DNA of 64,000 nucleotides from Oscheius onirici (taxonomy: Eukaryota > Nematoda > Chromadorea > Rhabditida > Rhabditidae), in contig OW051470.1 in NCBI GenBank assembly GCA_932521025.1, positions 7,364,501 to 7,428,500 of the forward strand, read 5' to 3'. Shown here piece after piece: positions 33,301-45,200 of this stretch. The notes beneath the pieces are model-generated. The model did not search any database. It was given only the letters and a program-made list of their open reading frames with translations, and was not told where the DNA came from. The first letter of the stretch is position 1, and the number at the start of each line of letters is the position of its first letter. Made by a program: the position numbers and the translations under genes.

Positions 33301-34656
33301 TCTTCCTCTCTACATCCGCCCAGTTCTTTCAGCAGATCCGTGAGGTCGTTAGCTGGAGGAGAACTGCTCCTGATGATCTGTGATCTTATCAGCTCGGTAC
33401 AGTCTTCCGTCTCTGGGACAACAATAGTAGAGGCTACAGTATCCTCATCGTTCCCAGTCCACCACGAGGGTCTCTTCTGTTTCCATTCAGGGAAACACTT
33501 TCTGTTCCAATGCATGATCGAGTTCTTGTACTTGTCTTCATTACTGATCGGCTCGATTGTTTTTCCGTGTTGTGTTGTGTGCTTCTTCGCTTCCCAGATG
33601 CTGTTACTGTTCACGTAGTCACACTGCGGACATTTGTACATGTCTTCCTGCTTCACGTGCTGAAATTTAAATTTATCTGCATGAAGAACTGAGGTTTCTG
33701 AAAAGTTGTTGTTTTTATCTGCTCTACATTTTTTCAGAACATTTCAAATTAAAAAAGTCATATCTTTAAAACTAGGCCTAAACTTACCACCATGAAGACA
33801 TGGCGTTGTCTTGCCGTGTTGCACACTTCGATCCGACAAATCTACATTCGCTTTTTCTTTGATTACTCGACTAGTTTACCTGACAAGTAACCTTGTTTTT
33901 GGCTTTACTGTCTACTAGACCATTTGGATGAGACACTGGACTGTACCGTCCAGTATCGACCAGCTCCTCTTTGATCCTTTTGGCACTGACAGTCTCTGTC
34001 TGACCAAGACTACGTTTTCTACCAACTGGCTTCTGAAACTGTTTCTCTTTCTATGACATTGAAATCTACAAACCTCAATCTCTGTATTATTGTCCGTCTG
34101 AAGGATCTGCATGATGGCATCCCAGTCGAGCGTTTTCGGCTCCTCTTCGGTCTCAATTTCGTCAGGGACATCGGACGAGGACGTAGAGGACGCTTCCTGA
34201 ACATGTTCAAGGTTACTCTCTGCTTGTACTTTCTCGCCAAAGAGACCCGTTCCCGTGTCTTTTTTGGCCAAATGGTTATGGTTACAAAAAATTGATGATT
34301 TTCAGACTCACAATTTTATCAATGGAAAGTCTGATAGTTGTTGTCACTATCTCGTCAAGATTCAGATTTTTCAAATCACCTATTTCCCCCTTCAACAGTT
34401 TAAGAACTTTACCAGCCGTGTACGACGGCTGTCGCAACAAACCTAACATCTCTTTCGTCCCCTCCAAGTTTAAAAAATACACTAATCTGACAGTTTCTAA
34501 CCTGTCGTAGCGAATCTCGTGGCCTCGGACAAACCGAGTCCACCACCAACACCATTGCTCTTTAGTAATAGAGATATAATTTCCGAGTTCTGATAGTTTC
34601 TGCCTCTCCCGAAGGACTTCTCTCTGGTTTATCCCTCGAGAGTGAGAGGGAGACAT
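30335..34656 (-). CDS. Modular C2H2 zinc-finger protein with repeated CFP motif
   Basis: The ATG at 34656 opens an N-terminal non-finger exon (MSPSHSRGINQREV..., with KEQWCWWWTRFVRGHE). Acidic and basic linkers follow (GRKRSLGQTETVSAKRIKEE), then a run of repeated modules down to the stop at 30335. Each module has a finger ending in HxxxxH after RHIA-type sequence, a second CPxCxx finger, a short linker such as LEPIS.E..Y, and a signature CFP[GEN][WR]. Seven CFP copies are readable: CFPEW, CFPNR, CFPGW, CFPNR, CFPGW, CFPGR and CFPDW. Probably a nuclear DNA-binding protein. The exon 1 to exon 2 junction near 34232-34312 is uncertain. A family name is not claimed. Confidence 0.8.
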
Positions 34657-36806
34657 GGCGTCTAATCCACTACTCCTCTCTCTCCCCGCCGCCCGCTCTC
34701 GGAAATATCCATGACGAAGACGGCGGCCCCCGGAGAGAGGAATGGATCGAAGGGAGAGGGAGAGACGCAGAGAACAACCACCGCGAGAATCTCAATAAGG
34801 GACAGATGGTCTCAATGGGTGGTCGCTTGACCTCGATCTCTCTCGCAGCCAAGAAGACCATCTCCCCCAGAGACGCGCCAATCAACCAGCCCCAGCGACG
34901 CGAGGTCAGGCAGGTGGCCCGCAAGAATCGTTCGTCTAGCTGGCTGGCTGCAGGGGCGGGTTTGATCGGATCGGGGCGCTCGTTTCCTCGGAGACGACCA
35001 TCATGATGCGTCCCCCCGTTCGATTCAACGGGAGAGGGTGTTAGAAATCTAGCGGGAGTGGATGGACGGTCAAGGGTACATAAAGTGGAACTTCTAGATC
35101 TTCAAATTTGGGAATCTTGGGAGTGATAAGAGTACGTTCTACCAGCTGATTTTTACAGTACAAGAACTCATTTTCCAGCTTTCTAACATTCTTAAAAGTT
35201 GTAGATTTCAGTACGAGCTACAACTTTACAGATCATGGTAAAGGGAGAAAATATCATCGTGTATAAAAAAAACTTGGAACGTTCTGATCCGAAAAGTAAG
35301 CTTTTTTCATAAAAAGGACATTACTATGAGAAACTTTGGCTATCAAAGACTTCTGTTTCTGACATAATTTCGCAAAGACGACCAGATGAGAATAGTAACT
35401 CTTGCAGTAAAGTGACCCTTGAAGAAGTTCCCAATGCAATTCTGAAACTCTTCCCCCCACTCTCCCAGGAGCGAGAGATCTGCGTCTCCGGAAAGGACTC
35501 GCTCTCTGTCTCTTTTGGAGGCCGCTGCTGCCCTTGTTGGCCGCGACGGGAGAGGGGTCAAGACGTCAAGACGGGCGAGACTCTTTTGGACATCGATTGA
35601 TTATTAGCAACTCACTTCTGCCGACGCGTTCGATGTCCAGTCGACACATGAAAGAAGCCAAATGTGCAGAGGAGTGTCGCCGTTGGGATAGAAAAAGGCA
35701 TTTGCCACAATCTGAGGGTGGCAGCAGATGACGTGCTGTCTGCAAAGCGGAAGTTATTTCCGGGTATATGTCTTTTCCTTCTCGAACGTTTTGATGATTT
35801 GGGGTCATAAAGTGTAAAATTTACGGTTGTATAAGAAGAAGGTGGGGAACTGGTGAGATTTTTACATTCTTGACTCGGCTGAACCAGGTGCTCATTTTAT
35901 GATTTCTCTTGCCTAGATCTTTTTGATAAAATTCAAGGTTTTCATAACGACTTTACTCGGAGAGAGGAAGTTAGTCAATCCTAAGCTCGAGCTAAAAATC
36001 TCTCGATGCTTTGTTTTGTGAACAAATTATTCTTATCAAATCACCGAACTCTATAAACATTGAAAGATTCCAGGCTTTAAATTGTGTTTGACTTTCCAAG
36101 ATGAGACTACTGTTTTCTCCCAGAACTAATGCTTTCTCTGTTTACTTACGAATAGCCTTTCTGGAACCAGCACTTCCGAAAGTATTCAAACAGATGTGCT
36201 CCCATGGACCTATTTTTCGTCAAGGGTATCATAAGAAAAGTGGTTATGACACTGCTCATTTGTTTGAACTGTAAGACAGAACTATCATGGGTTAATTGCA
36301 TGTTCTTCCCCAAATTGCTTTTCACATCACTTCCTCTCAAGCAATATAACAATGGATTCAAACGAAGATCATGTGAACGTACCTCACAGCTTCCTGATCC
36401 GAAAACTCTTCACTTCTTTTCAGAGCGCCTAAACTTTTCTTCTTTTTTTTCCTAAAATAGATTATTGTACCATGACTACTGGTCGTAGCTTCCTCCGGAT
36501 GCTGACAGATGAAGCATTCCAGCAGTGGTTGACCCATTCGGGCGTCCGTCTAGATGAGGCAGCAGGGGAAGAAGGCAGGGGTCTCTGCGACCACGCCTCC
36601 TCGGCGGTCGGCTTGGCCAAGGGCGCCCTCTCTGCCCGCGCAGCACACGCATAGACCACAGCGGAGACAGAGACGCAGTCGCGGCATTGCCAGCAAGGAA
36701 CGACAGATGGGAGACTCTCTGATCACGTCCGGAGGGCTCACAATTAGACGAGAATCGGTTCATATATTGCACAGCCCAGGAATATGACAAGATAAAACAT
36801 ATCAGA
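34657..36806. other. Intergenic, no recognisable gene
   Basis: The start is GC- and GA-rich (34670-35030), likely 5' regulatory sequence of the zinc-finger gene. The remainder is AT-rich. Open frames on either strand near 36470-36860 are low-complexity shadows overlapping the ALG1 3' end. Nothing else could be supported. Confidence 0.45.
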
Positions 36807-39800
36807 CTAGTCAGAATCGGAATCATCGGGTTCGGTGGCCAGGGTTCGTAGGAGAGCATGATTTTCGGGAGCGGTGACGACGGAAGCGACTGTAGTTGGC
36901 CAGGTCTCTTCCCACGTCGAGAGCTTTTCTGTCGTGACGTTTTCCTTCAAGCGGTGGAGATCCTGAAAGGTGATACATTATAACATGGAAATTAACCTCT
37001 AGTAGAAGGGTTATCGATTGAAGTAGTTGGGAAATTAGAATTACGAGAAAATGTCCCGAGAGAATATCGCTTGCGATCTACCGAGGTTTTCCAATTCTGC
37101 TACCAGTAAACACATTCAGGTCAAAATCTAACTTGACGTGAGCTCAAAGCTTCGAATTCTTCTAAGTTTTGGTTATATAGAAGTTTTCAAATTTTGAAGC
37201 AGTTAGTTCGGAGCAAATTGTTTAGGAAGTTTAATAAAGTCACAGTCAACGTACTTGACAATGATTAGGGAATCCAGTGGACAAGTTCATCAGCTGGTCC
37301 TGCAGATCCTTGGCCGAGTCGAAGAGATGTCCGTTCTTCTTATCGACCACGAGCTCGCCGATACAGGCGAAATTCTTGGCCAGGACGGGGATTCCCGATC
37401 CGAACATGTCAACCACCTTCATCGGCAGATCCAGACCGGAAGTCGAGGTGTGAAGAGACACTCCAATATCGGCAACGGCGAGCATTTTCGGATAGTCGGC
37501 AGCCTCGAGCCACGGCGTAATAACCTGCAATTTGATGTTAATTATAGTAAGGAAAATTAATTTCAGACTAACCTTAACCTTGTCCATATTGAGTCGAGCA
37601 ATCTTGTCCATGTAGAAGTTTTTCGTCGGTCCTTTGCCAGTAATCACGAGTAGAATGGAGGGGAGACGTTTCGAGGCGGTTCTGAAGGAAATGGATGAGT
37701 ATCAGTGATGTGCGGAATCGACAAAAAAGTTCCGCGGAACTTCCGGGACTCAAAAAAAAAAGGTTCCGCGCGGAAGATCCGTGATTTCCGTAGAAAACAA
37801 AGAAAATTTGGTATTTCACGCTTGTACTTGTTTTTTTCTCCAAACAAACTACTCTGAGAGCTAGTTCTATAAAATTTGAGCAAGGACAAGACCAAAGACA
37901 AGTACTTATTGGAAACTAAACCACAAACAAAACCGACCAACAAAAAGCAGAGCCAAAGCTTCTGCAAAACAAACATAACACAATTAACATTGTGCTTCAA
38001 ACATCTTGCACTTCAAGAAGAGTATCTTCGACAGAGTTGAAGGATCCAATTTGGCCCTCTTGTTTGAAGCAACGAGACCAGCAGAACTGAACAGTCTCTC
38101 GTTTTCCGAAGTCGTGCTCGGCGCGGAGAGAAGCTTTGAAGCAATGCTTCAGATGTTAGGGAAAGAAGATATCATTTCTGCATTCTTCGCTTCAGGCGCT
38201 TCGCAGAGCCTATCGGTTTGCGAGAGACGAGGAAACGTCGAAACAATCATTATCGGGTACACGTGCGTCAGAGTCTCCGGTTCAAGTACAGCCACGCTCT
38301 CAATATTTTGCCATCCAATAATACTTTGCCACAATGCAGAGCCATCCAAAGCTGTTTTTGAAACGAGGATCCACCACCGTTGCCAGCGAAACAGTCAAAC
38401 TGTCGAAATATTGCTTCCGTCGAAATATTCCGCGGAACTTCCGCTTGTCTAAAAATTTTCTTCCGCGGTCCCAATTTTCCGCGGAAGTTGTTTTTCGCGG
38501 AAGTTCCGTGTTCCGCACATCTCTGATGAGTATCTACTACAGTGCTCTTTGTTTGCGAAGCGGAATTTTAAAAAGGGACAAAAAACGTACGATCTTATGT
38601 CAATGTGAGCGATTTCGTTGTACTTGACTATGGCCTCGAGCAGAATGGAAAAATCCTCGTCCAGAGTCCAGCTAGTCGAAGACATTACGATCATCGGCCG
38701 ATCGTCTTTCCACACAACTTTGCCGTCTTTCATCTCCGTAAATTTGTTGGCTAAATCAAGAATATAGAAGGAAAATGAATAAAACTAACAATCGGTCATG
38801 AGATCAGCTCCGAAGACGGAATATTCCTGGCCGAGACGCATGAAAAGCTCGTGTTTCTCCTCTTCTGTCGTGTTTCTAATTTTTTGTTGTTGTTCAAAGA
38901 TGTAGAAAAAAAACCTACCCAAAAGTCCAGGACGGAGGGCGGTCGTAGAAAACGGCAGAGGGAATCTTCCAGTTGGTAAGAAGATCCTTCTGCATGGCCT
39001 TGGTGACGCAGAGACCGCCGTCAGCCTGGCCACCGAACCATCTCTCCAGACGATAGATCCACTCGACAAATCTGAAATTTTTAGTTTTTCCTTGAATTAG
39101 GCTAGTTTGGGATATAAAACGTATGTTTACGGGATCACAGGTAATACTTGACTAACATGTTCTATTCTATGCTTTCTACGTTCAATATAAATCAAAGAGG
39201 AAAAACTACGAATTCAGTCCATCTCCAGTTAAATAAGCCGGAAAATGAGTAAAATGAACCTGAGACGGAACGTGCGCGGCGTATCCTGCTTCTCCGACTT
39301 TTCCTTCTTCTTCTTCGTCACCGCCGCACTCGAATTGTTCCTATCCTCCCGTCTCTTTTTCGCGCTGTCTTTAGCCGCAGCCGACGAGTCGTTCTGCTCA
39401 ACCGACGTCGGTTCCACGGGCGGAGGGTCGAATGAGATATGTTGGAAGCCCAAATTTTGTTTCTTTACGCGAAGAAAAGATGGAAAACGGACCATATTTG
39501 TCCCGCAGAATGGAGTACATGTAATTGTGCCAGTCGATGATGAAAAGAGCTCCCTTGACTCGGGCCACGAGCCAGCAGACTGGCGCTGTCGGAATAGCCG
39601 GCGGGTTTTGCATCAGGATCAGGTCACAGGACCAACTTGATCTGGAAAATTTGCCATTAACTTTTTACAATTTCTGCGCACCTTCTTTTTAAAAAATATC
39701 AACGTACCGAAAGAACAGAGTGAAGAGAAGAACTCCAAAAGTCCAGAGAAGTTTGAGCAGCATCTGGAGCCACTCCGGGCCGAAACTGATAGCTGGAGGA

Positions 39801-40028
39801 GCTGATATGGGTTGAATTCTGTAATTTATTGACTTTCTTGTTATGTACACAAAAAACTAACGTGATATGCTCGTTTTCTACAATGTTGGAGTGCGGCTTC
39901 GAGTCAAGATAGCCGACGATGGTCACATCGTAATTCAAGACCGTAGCCAGCGAATAGGCGTGGTAGCACATCCGAGGACTGCGGCCGACATCGCCGAGCA
40001 CGACTACGGTGGCCTTTTTCCTACTCAT
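36807..40028 (-). CDS. ALG1: Chitobiosyldiphosphodolichol beta-1,4-mannosyltransferase (ALG1, GT33)
   Basis: It adds the first mannose to the dolichol-linked N-glycan precursor on the cytosolic ER face. The N-terminus reads MSRKKATVVVLGDVGRSPRM, then YHAYSLA and LLKLLWTFGVLLFTLFF (membrane-associated hydrophobic region). It continues with LILMQNPPAIPT, IDWHNYMYSIL, FVEWIYRLERWFGG, LCVTKAMQKDLL, VFYDRPPSV, MIVMSSTSWTLDEDFSILLEA, LLVITGKGPTKNFY, and the nucleotide-sugar site VSLHTSTSGLDLPMKVVDMFGSG.PV. Unusually, about 60 Lys/Glu/Ser-rich residues (including TKKKKEKSEKQD, around 39260-39400) lie between the WHNYMYSIL and VEWIYRLE blocks. A hAT element occupies one intron. The C-terminal exon ends ATEPDDSDSD at 36807. 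Confidence 0.92.
37703..38525 (-). mobile_element. Degenerate hAT transposon in an ALG1 intron
   Basis: It is flanked by a perfect 8-bp duplication ATGAGTAT (37695-37702 and 38526-38533). The terminal repeats read CAGTGATGTGCGGAA and TTCCGCACATCTCTG. The minus strand encodes a recognisable hAT dimerisation segment (APSTTSENERLFSSAGLVAS, followed by a DPSTLSKILFLK-like stretch) near 37965-38130. The rest of the transposase is missing, so it is a fragment and not active. Confidence 0.9.
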
Positions 40029-40224
40029 TTTTTGGCGGTAAGACTCTTCGAAGTTGTAGTTTTCGGTGCCACAGACTCGATAGGAACCTTGAAGAAGACC
40101 TGACTACCGGGCAGCTGCTGATAAACGAACTTTTCCTAATATTTGATTTTTTAGGTTAAAATTAAGAAATTACCTGATTACGATTGATAAAATTCTTCAG
40201 TTTTTCTTGCTCCTTGTCTACCAT
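40025..40224 (-). CDS. Small spliced ORF (53 aa) overlapping the ALG1 start
   Basis: Exons 40224-40174 and 40135-40025 are joined across a 38-bp GT-AG intron. The product starts MVDKEQEKLKNFINRNQ and ends TSKSLTAKK. Its TGA overlaps the ALG1 ATG in the arrangement ATGA. The composition (charged N-terminal helix, then FVYQQLPGSQVFFKVP) looks like a real protein, but I recognise no family. It could be an independent small protein on a bicistronic message, or an uncharacterised uORF. An acceptor-like aacttaag lies just upstream. Confidence 0.6.
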
Positions 40225-40423
40225 ACCCGCATCGAACGCTTAAGTTTGATTAGTGGGTTAAAAATAACAAACATAGAGGTAAATAAAGTTAAAAACTTGA
40301 TTTAAAGCACAGAAAAAGCTAATAGAAACGAGTTTATTAAACTAGCAAACAGACAAATTTGAAACGAAACAAAGGGAGTGGATAGGAACAAAAATGAGAT
40401 CACAGTTTGTCTCCCGTAGGCAC

Positions 40424-41717
40424 TTATTTGGCATGACGCTTGGTCAGAGCGTCCAGTTTTTCGATCAGAGCCGGGACCGTCTTCACGAAGAAGTCCGTGT
40501 CGTACATCTCGTTTTTGCGGATTTTAGGCTGAAAAGAAGGGAATTATAGAAGAATAACTTGTTGTTAAACACATCTAGAAATAGAGGAAGAAGATGTGGT
40601 ACTGCTCCTCCAGAAACGCTGGCAAAAATGACTCACAGTTACTTTGGCACTGTTCGGGGTCTCCACTGCCGAATCAAAGTTTGGAGGCTGATCGAAGGAG
40701 ATGGATCTATCGCGGAATTCCGCCCTCGAGGTGGGAGGACGATCAGCCGAGCCGACGGAGAAGCGGCGCTCGTAGTCGGTCGACGGAGCTGATGGAGAGT
40801 ACAATTCACTGAAAGTTCTAGATTTTACCGACAAAATGATGAAAAAACTGACTGTGGCAATGGAGGCATCGGTTTCAGAGGCGAATTCGTCATCACCGGG
40901 TAATCGGGAATGAATGAGCCGCCCGGAGCTCTGGGGATCATCAGCTCTGAATAGAACGGCTCCTCGGTCGGTTCTTCCTCTTCTGTCGACGGCTTATGGT
41001 CCAATTTGTAAATTTTGGTCGTTTTGGGTGGGGCGATGTTCTAAATATAATGTTGTATGTTAAAAAAACTGAAAAACTAACAAATTTCGACTTTCGATAG
41101 GCGCTGCGCAACTGGCCAGTTCCTAGAGGCATCATCTCGTTCATCGGGTCATAATGATAGTCGTTTTCTCTTGCTGGACCGGTAAGTGGGTTCATTGGCA
41201 GGCCGCCGACAAATTCCGGCTTGTCCTTCTTCGGATCGTGTTTCTTCTTCTTTTCCTTGGCTGAAAATTACAATATTTCGTGATTTCAAGCTACATAAGC
41301 GATAACTTTACAGCGTAACCCGTAACATTTTTATCAAGATGAAATTCCAATTGTAAAAAACAACTTACGATTTATGGCCTCCTCAAAGGAAGACTTTTTC
41401 TTCTTCTCCGACGACGAGTGTTTTCTTTTGGACGTCGATTTAGACGCCTTGGGCGTTTTTTCCTTCTTCTCTTTCTTTGTTGTTCCCGGCTTCTCTTCCT
41501 CCTCTTTGCCTTCAGCTTCGTCCGCTTCAGTCTCCTGCTCCTCCGGCTCTTCTGACTTCATCTCCTCGGACCTTTGTTCTTCGCTATTTTCCTCAGTTTT
41601 CTCCTCTTCAATCTCGTCGGGGGTTTCTTTCTTGGCGTCGGCAGTTTCTTCTTCCGTCTTTGGCTCTACCACGTCGTCATTCGTTGCATCTTCAGCGGAT
41701 TTTGTTGTGCTAGCCAT
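40424..41717 (-). CDS. Acidic, lysine-rich protein of unknown function
   Basis: Five exons: 41717-41369, 41260-41092, 41040-40853, about 40819-40630, and a last one from about 40528 to 40424. The protein is about 340 aa. Residues 1-115 are an extreme Glu/Lys/Asp-rich region (MASTTKSAEDATNDD..., KTPKASKSTSKRKHSSS). A conserved-looking middle follows (GGLPMNPLTGPARENDYHYD, PMNEMMPLGTGQLRSAY), then Pro/Ser-rich parts. The C-terminal helix is NEMYDTDFFVKTVPALIEKL. It is probably nuclear by composition; function unknown. The ATG sits directly after gtgcttcag, a likely trans-splice site. A hAT MITE lies 41 bp upstream. Confidence 0.75.
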
Positions 41718-41757
41718 CTGAAGCACGTTAGTGTATATTGTTTCACAGGCTATACAT

Positions 41758-42218
41758 CAGAGATGTGCGGAAATGGCCAAAAAAATTTCCCGCGTCCCGC
41801 GGGAGGGAATCCCGTGCTCATTTTTATTCCCGCGTTCCCGCGGGAATATTCCCGTGAGAAGCAGTTTTTCCCGCGGGAATGACGGGAATTTTTTAAAAAG
41901 GCTAATTTCGCTTATTTTCGTCGGGTTTTCGTTATGCAACTACCTTTCGCGCTGATTTTCAACAAGCTGATAGTCAAAAAGGCAGTTCTAAGCCGATGAC
42001 ACAAAAATAAGCTATATGTGAACGAAAAAGTAGGTCCTTCCCGGACGAAAAACTCTAAAATCGTAAGTCTGAATTTTCCCGCGGGAATCATAAAAATTCC
42101 CGCGGGAATGCACGGGAATTTTACTGTCTAAAAATTATTCCCGCGTCCCGCGGGACGGGAATCTCGCGCTTATTTTTTTCCCACGTTCCCGCGGGAATTT
42201 CATTCCCGCACATCTCTG
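41758..42218. mobile_element. hAT-type MITE, 461 bp
   Basis: TIRs are CAGAGATGTGCGG and CCGCACATCTCTG, flanked by the 8-bp duplication CTATACAT/CTGTACAT (one mismatch). The interior is filled with copies of the palindrome ttcccgcgggaa. The ends match the larger hAT copy at 37703-38525, so both probably used the same transposase family. Confidence 0.9.
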
Positions 42219-45200
42219 CTGTACATGCAGCAGTCAAAATCAATCCCTACCGTAGACTCCATGACAATATCTTCGAAATAACCGAGTTCCTCGCTTCGAT
42301 GAGAAAGAACCGAATCTGGTCTCGATGGAGGACCCTCTTGTTTCGATGGTTGAACAGGACTAGGTTCGACCAGAATACGGGCAGGAGAGTAGATGTTGGG
42401 TGAATCAGGTAGAGAGATTCCTTTATTGACCTATACTCGTTATTAGCACACGTAACTTGTAAACAACCTACCAGCTGATTTCTTCTCGCCAAAAGAATGG
42501 ACTGAAAACAGTAAAGAAGACTCGATGGACGCGTAATCACAAGAGGCAGTTCGACACACTTTTTTGTGAAGAAAAAATCCAGCATATACTCGTAGCCAAT
42601 TAGCAGAGGCTTTGAAATGGTGTCGAGCACCTCTGTAAATAGAATTATATAAATTTGAGACAATACAGGGTGAGAACGAGGAAGTAAACAACAATGGTCT
42701 GTTTCAGTGTTGGAATTGCAATAAATGGTCGCTGCTGCGCAGAATTACACGTGCCAGTCGCTCATGATAGTTTTTTGATTTCGAAAACGTTTTCGTTCAT
42801 TTTTCCTTTGTTTTTATTCATGTTTCTTTTTGTTTCTTCTTTTATTTCTCGTTCTCAAACATTTTTCAGCTTTGAGAATGTCGGATTCGGCAGAAGAGGC
42901 TTCTCTGGGGGTTGAAGAAGCGCCAGCTGCAAAAAGACGATGTTACACAATGGATTTCAAGGAGCAAGTGGTCAAATTCGCCTCTTCTCACGACAATGCA
43001 TCCGCCTCTCTTAAATTCCGGGTGAATAGACGGCAGGTCATCAACTGTATGCATCAGAAAACCAAAATATTAAGTCCCTAGATACCTGAGCTGCAAATGA
43101 AGATAGAGTGGCTACAATTCAGACGTTTGACATCAATTGACTGAAAGGATAAAGATCAGACTCTTAATTATCAATGCCCCTTGGAACTGAGTCTAGAAAG
43201 AGGCTTGTTCCTAAAATAATCCGTCAATTCGGAGACAAGATGGTTGTGTTGGGTAAAATTGGATGATATACGGCGAGAAAAAGCTGACACAGGGTGGAAA
43301 TCCAGCTGCACCACCGATGGAAGTATATCTTGAATGGATTTCGAAAGAAATTGCCGGCGGAGCAGATTCAAGAATCGTTCAAGTCTTGCGCACTTTCAAT
43401 CGCTACCGATGGCTCCGAAGATGACTGCATCATCCTAGTGATATTTCGATTGATTTTGAACAGTAGTTTTGTCGTTTTTGTTATTTTTTTCGAATAAAAT
43501 TTGTTTTCATATTACATCGAAAAAATATAAGCACTGCTCTAATATAAGCACCCCAAAATGAGGAGGTTGAAAAATAGAAGCACTGTGCTTATATTAGAAG
43601 AAATACGGTAAATGAAAGAGAAAGTTGCATGAAAAATGAATTGCAAAATCTTTGATTTCGCGCTTCTTTCAATTTCATACTTTTATGTTGCGCGGGATTT
43701 CAAACCGTGGAAAATTGGCCAAATTCTACCCTTTCCCATTTTTCAAGTTCCAAATGTACAAAATTAATAATTCTCCCTTTTGTTGAATGATCTAAACTCA
43801 CCCTGCTTCATAACAGGAAGTGCATCCTCAATATAAATAGGGTCTTTGTGGTTGTAAGCTTTTCCTCTAGTCTTTTGTGGAGGAGGATCGTAGAAAATCA
43901 TGGGATCGTCGTTTGGAACGACTGGCGTTTCAGGCATAACAGCTGTTTGAATCCGTTTGATCTTATTGGCCTTGTCAAGTTCCTTGAACCACTCCCAGGA
44001 GATCGGAATGTGGTGGCCCTGCTCAGCTATCCATTCTTTCCCAACGTACTGGTGGCTAAATAGATTTTTCGTCTTTTGTTTGTGGAAGCCCTACTCTGGA
44101 TTTCTGGTAATTGGTCCCATGTACTTTCTCCCCGTACATTCTTCCACGATCTTAGCGATTGTGTAAAAATGGATTTCTTCAAAGAAGGGATATCTGTACC
44201 GCATTCCAATCTAAATTTCTTCCATGGTTCCATCGATTTCAACTCATGTTTACCCGAAATTTCTGCTCCAAGTTGTAGATTTTACACTGCATTCCGGCCG
44301 AATATGAGTGGAGAAAGTTTCCACCAAAGACTAGACTTTTTACCGGCGTATAAACCGAATGTAGCCAGCCTAAATATTACTGTTTTTGTTCTAATATTTC
44401 TCACCAGATGGAATGATAGCCGTGTCTCCAGCCTTCAGGGTCAGCCTCACACATTTCTCCACAATATCTCCCAAGAAAGCGGAACGCTCGTAGTTTTTCT
44501 GCCACTGATCGTACAAAACGAGGTTCTGTTCGTCTGGCGGAATGAGAAAGAAGTGCTTTTCGCCTTTCAGAACGTGGTACCAGACCGAGGTTCCACCGAA
44601 ATCGATGTGAAAATCTGTATAGCAGCCTTTGGTGCTCATCAGACAGTATCTAATCCCGCTTTGAGAGAAATTTCCAGAAACACTACCTCTGAACAGCCGG
44701 ATATTGCTGATGGAATTCAAAATTATCGTGGGCGTTGAAGTAAACGGTTCTGGTCAACAGATTGTCTGGATAATACTTGTTGATCCAGTCCAGTTGATTC
44801 ACAACGGCTGGACCATCTACAAAATCTCGAAGCTTGGTGTAGGAGAACTCCAAAGAGAGCATATTGGTCAGGTCTCGACCGTCCGGATTCCTAAAGAATC
44901 GAGAGTCAGGGAAATAGTGAGAGAACTCACTTGTAGTAATCGATGAGAGTCTGAAGATTGACAGTTCTGGAGGACTGATCCTCGACCACGACTACCTCGA
45001 CCTCTCTTCTGGGACCAACCATTGCCAAGACATCGTCTTCAGAGAAGGTCTCCGGATTGGGCATTCTGAATGTCACAGTGAACTCTTTGGCTTTCAATCC
45101 TATAGTTAGAACTGTCTCCTCTTCTGCGAAGTTTTATAATCTTCCCCACTTCCATTCCTTTCTTATTCTTCCAACAATCCTATCATGGCTAGAGATTTTT

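Noticed and set aside
38006..38452. 148-codon plus-strand ORF in the hAT element
   Set aside because: It is antisense to the recognisable hAT dimerisation segment and has no signature of its own.
41374..41721. Ser/Phe-rich plus-strand ORF
   Set aside because: It is a shadow of the Glu/Lys-rich exon on the minus strand; GAG/GAA codons read backwards give Ser/Phe/Leu.
44076..44738. 220-codon plus-strand ORF
   Set aside because: It is antisense to the JmjC core, which carries conserved catalytic residues on the minus strand.
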